Assembly: GCF_024168645.1 (NCBI RefSeq)
Contig: NZ_JALJWF010000001.1
Span: 5,397,501-5,461,500, forward strand
Direction: 5' to 3'
Length of the DNA stretch: 64,000 nucleotides
DNA from: Pseudomonas sp. GGS8
GTDB taxonomy: Bacteria; Pseudomonadota; Gammaproteobacteria; Pseudomonadales; Pseudomonadaceae
In this document: positions 62,507 to 64,000 of the stretch, one piece after another
Layout of the letters: each line of letters opens with the position of its first letter
Position numbering within the stretch: the stretch's first letter is position 1
Made by a program: the position numbers and the translations under genes
The notes under the pieces: generated by a model
What the model was told of the DNA's origin: nothing
Databases searched by the model: none
What the model saw: the letters and a program-made list of their open reading frames with translations, nothing else

Positions 62507-63091
62507 ATGAGCCGCTCCCTGATCCTGCTCGCCCTGTTAGCCAGTGTCAGTACAAGCGCCATGGCCGACTCCAGCGTTCCGGTGGTCAACACCGCCAACA
62601 TCCTGGATTCCGGCGCCCGGTACAACGGCAACTTCAACGTCAACCAGGCATCCGGCGATCAACAGCAACAGGCCAACACCCGTGCCATCGCCATTGGCAC
62701 CGATGCCTCTGCGACCACCCGCGTCATCCAGAAACTCGACACGCCCGCCAACTCGTCGATGAACGCGACGGCCACCATCGGCGGTACCTCTTTCAGTCAA
62801 GGCAACGGTGCACTGGGTGTCAACCAGGGCGCCGGGGCCAATAACCAGATGGCCAACGCAATGCGCATCAGCATCAGTGCTGCGCCGCAAAGCGTCGACG
62901 ATAGCGCCCTTTCTCAACAGAACGTGGCGTTGCTACCAAGCTCAGGGGCAACTGACGCTTCAAAAGGCAGTCGCCAGGTCGTGACAAGCGACCAGGCCTT
63001 CACCGGCAGCCGAGGAGTGATTCAGGTGAACCAGAGTGCCGGGGTGGGGAACCGAATGGCTAACACCCTGAGCATACGGGTCGCTGACTGA
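62507..63091 (+). CDS. secreted repeat protein, FapB-like
   Basis: 194 residues with a signal peptide (MSRSLILLALLASVSTSAMA). Three imperfect repeats of the amyloid type are seen: NFNVNQASGDQQQQANTRAI (near 42), GALGVNQGAGANNQMANAMR (near 104), GVIQVNQSAGVGNRMANTLS (near 171). Each has the Asn/Gln/Ala-rich strand-turn core found in FapB/FapC. GGGAGG lies eight bases before the ATG, and the gene is one base after its neighbour, so it is in the same operon. It may nucleate or form a minor part of a cell-surface fibre. Confidence 0.65.
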   Translation: MSRSLILLALLASVSTSAMADSSVPVVNTANILDSGARYNGNFNVNQASGDQQQQANTRAIAIGTDASATTRVIQKLDTPANSSMNATATIGGTSFSQGNGALGVNQGAGANNQMANAMRISISAAPQSVDDSALSQQNVALLPSSGATDASKGSRQVVTSDQAFTGSRGVIQVNQSAGVGNRMANTLSIRVAD

Positions 63092-63155
63092 CCCGAACGC
63101 AGTGCGATTAGAAAGTAACCAACACTTAACCAACTAATAAGCACGGAGAATCACC

Positions 63156-64000
63156 ATGAAACCCACAATGGCTCTCAAACCTCTCGTCTTCGCCCTGGCA
63201 GCCGTCATGGCGATGGCAGCGCAAGCCGGTAACAATGATCGCGGCCACGGTCACCACCATCACGGCCCAACAGGTCCTACCTGGGAACAGCAACTGTCAA
63301 TCGACTCCGCCGCCAGCGCCTATGTAGGGGATACACAGGACAGCAGCGGCAACTCGGTACTCAACCAAGGCACCAACAACACCGCCGACGCGAATAACTC
63401 ACTCAACGGCTCCAACGGCAACATGGGCGCCAACGTCGCGGGTGGCGATGGCAACCAGCAAGACAACGCCGCCGCGCTGGCGACCGCCGATGAAAGTTTC
63501 ATCTTCGGTTCCGCCGAGGCAACCTCCACCGCGTATCAATACAACACCAATAACTACGTCAAAAACCGCTCTACTCAAAATAACGCCACGCTCAACAATG
63601 CTGGCAACAACGGCTCCGGCAACATTGGCATCAACGTGACTGCCGGCAACTTCAACCAACAGAAAAACAACCTGGCGATTGCCGTGTCTGGCGGACGGGT
63701 AGCAACAGCCTCGGCTGACGCTTACCAATCCACCACCGGTCTGAATGTCGACAACAAAGCCGACCGGACCCACGTCACCACCACCCTCACCGACATCACG
63801 ACCTCCTCGGGCTCCTTCAAGGCCAAAGGCACCGGAACGATCGACGACAGTGGCTGGGGTCACAGAGGCGATGACAAGTTCAAATTCAGCGCTGTGGGCA
63901 CCTTCGATCTGGCTGGCGTCACCACCCATCAAGTGCTGACTCCAGACGGCTGGAAAAACCCGGTTGTAAACAACGCCACCATGTCCAACTCGATGAATGG
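63156..64000 (+). CDS. Fap-like amyloid/adhesin subunit, 3' end outside window
   Basis: 281 complete codons to the right edge, no stop. Signal peptide MKPTMALKPLVFALAAVMAM then AQA, a His-rich segment (GHGHHHHGP), and repeats NGNMGANVAGGDGNQQDNAA (near 88) and GNIGINVTAGNFNQQKNNLA (near 150). These are the FapC/adhesin-type repeats GNxGxNVxxGxxNQQxNxxA. From about residue 185 the sequence changes to a Thr/Lys-rich part without repeats. It is probably the main fibre or adhesin subunit. CGGAG precedes the ATG. A paralogous adhesin rather than FapC itself remains possible. Confidence 0.65.
   Translation, partial: MKPTMALKPLVFALAAVMAMAAQAGNNDRGHGHHHHGPTGPTWEQQLSIDSAASAYVGDTQDSSGNSVLNQGTNNTADANNSLNGSNGNMGANVAGGDGNQQDNAAALATADESFIFGSAEATSTAYQYNTNNYVKNRSTQNNATLNNAGNNGSGNIGINVTAGNFNQQKNNLAIAVSGGRVATASADAYQSTTGLNVDNKADRTHVTTTLTDITTSSGSFKAKGTGTIDDSGWGHRGDDKFKFSAVGTFDLAGVTTHQVLTPDGWKNPVVNNATMSNSMN

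Noticed and set aside
1..64000. CRISPR arrays, intact insertion sequences, rRNA or tRNA genes
   Set aside because: No regularly spaced repeats apart from paired REP elements, no transposase frame, and no cloverleaf or rRNA-like sequence was seen.

Overview
The window is chromosomal DNA of a Pseudomonas, most likely of the P. fluorescens group. Support for this comes from GC-rich codon use, the complete fluorescent-pseudomonad mannitol/arabitol operon, DUF1652/DUF2790/DUF3309 small proteins, LpxO, and many copies of the Pseudomonas REP motif (GCGGGCAAGCC...GCTCCCACAG). No tRNA, rRNA, CRISPR array or intact insertion sequence was seen. The species call is inference.

Layout. 1-7403: most of a giant cyclic beta-glucan synthase on the minus strand, cut by the left edge. 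7525-10201: a DUF3309 peptide and a FUSC + DUF1656 membrane pair without the usual adaptor. 10307-10691: remnant of a bestrophin-like channel gene. 10768-11823: an anchored TPR protein. 11909-18557: a signalling cluster (hybrid kinase with three receivers, CheR-type methyltransferase, receiver-kinase, two single-domain receivers) in which the expected cheB gene is reduced to a 30-codon scar. 18754-22599: a 1281-residue toxin-like protein ending in an HEMSH zinc-protease-like domain. 22733-26116: a GT4 glycosyltransferase and two tandem PI-PLC-like enzymes. 26198-35847: mannitol regulon (AraC regulator, ABC transporter EFGK, mannitol dehydrogenase, xylulokinase, fructokinase), with a perfect 31-bp hairpin between the binding-protein and permease genes.

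35926-41747 is accessory DNA: a probable orphan PoNi-type immunity gene, a YcxB-like protein, a 345-bp gap that folds on paper into two three-way junctions, small secreted proteins, ecotin, and a catalytic-domain-only threonine dehydratase preceded by an Ile/Thr-rich leader peptide and an attenuator. 41722-47716: RimK-like ATP-grasp ligase divergent from a GNAT, soluble aldose dehydrogenase, Ku, LpxO. 47952-50875: SRAP/YedK protein, then an AT-richer patch with a divergent DapF paralogue and a frameshifted integrase tail, probably an island scar. 50876-61564: ordinary housekeeping (ABC-F YbiT, MFS, hydrolase, AzoR/LysR/YjbR, DUF1294, UppP, MCP, PnuC plus NR kinase). 62053-64000: start of a Fap-like functional-amyloid/adhesin operon, cut by the right edge.

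How parts work together. The mtl genes import mannitol, oxidise it to fructose and phosphorylate fructose; the xylulokinase serves arabitol-derived xylulose. PnuC imports nicotinamide riboside and the overlapping kinase gene traps it. The recurrent theme is gene loss leaving scars (bestrophin, cheB, immunity gene, integrase) and REP sequences reshaping gene ends. All statements come from reading sequence by eye; no alignments or structure predictions were run.
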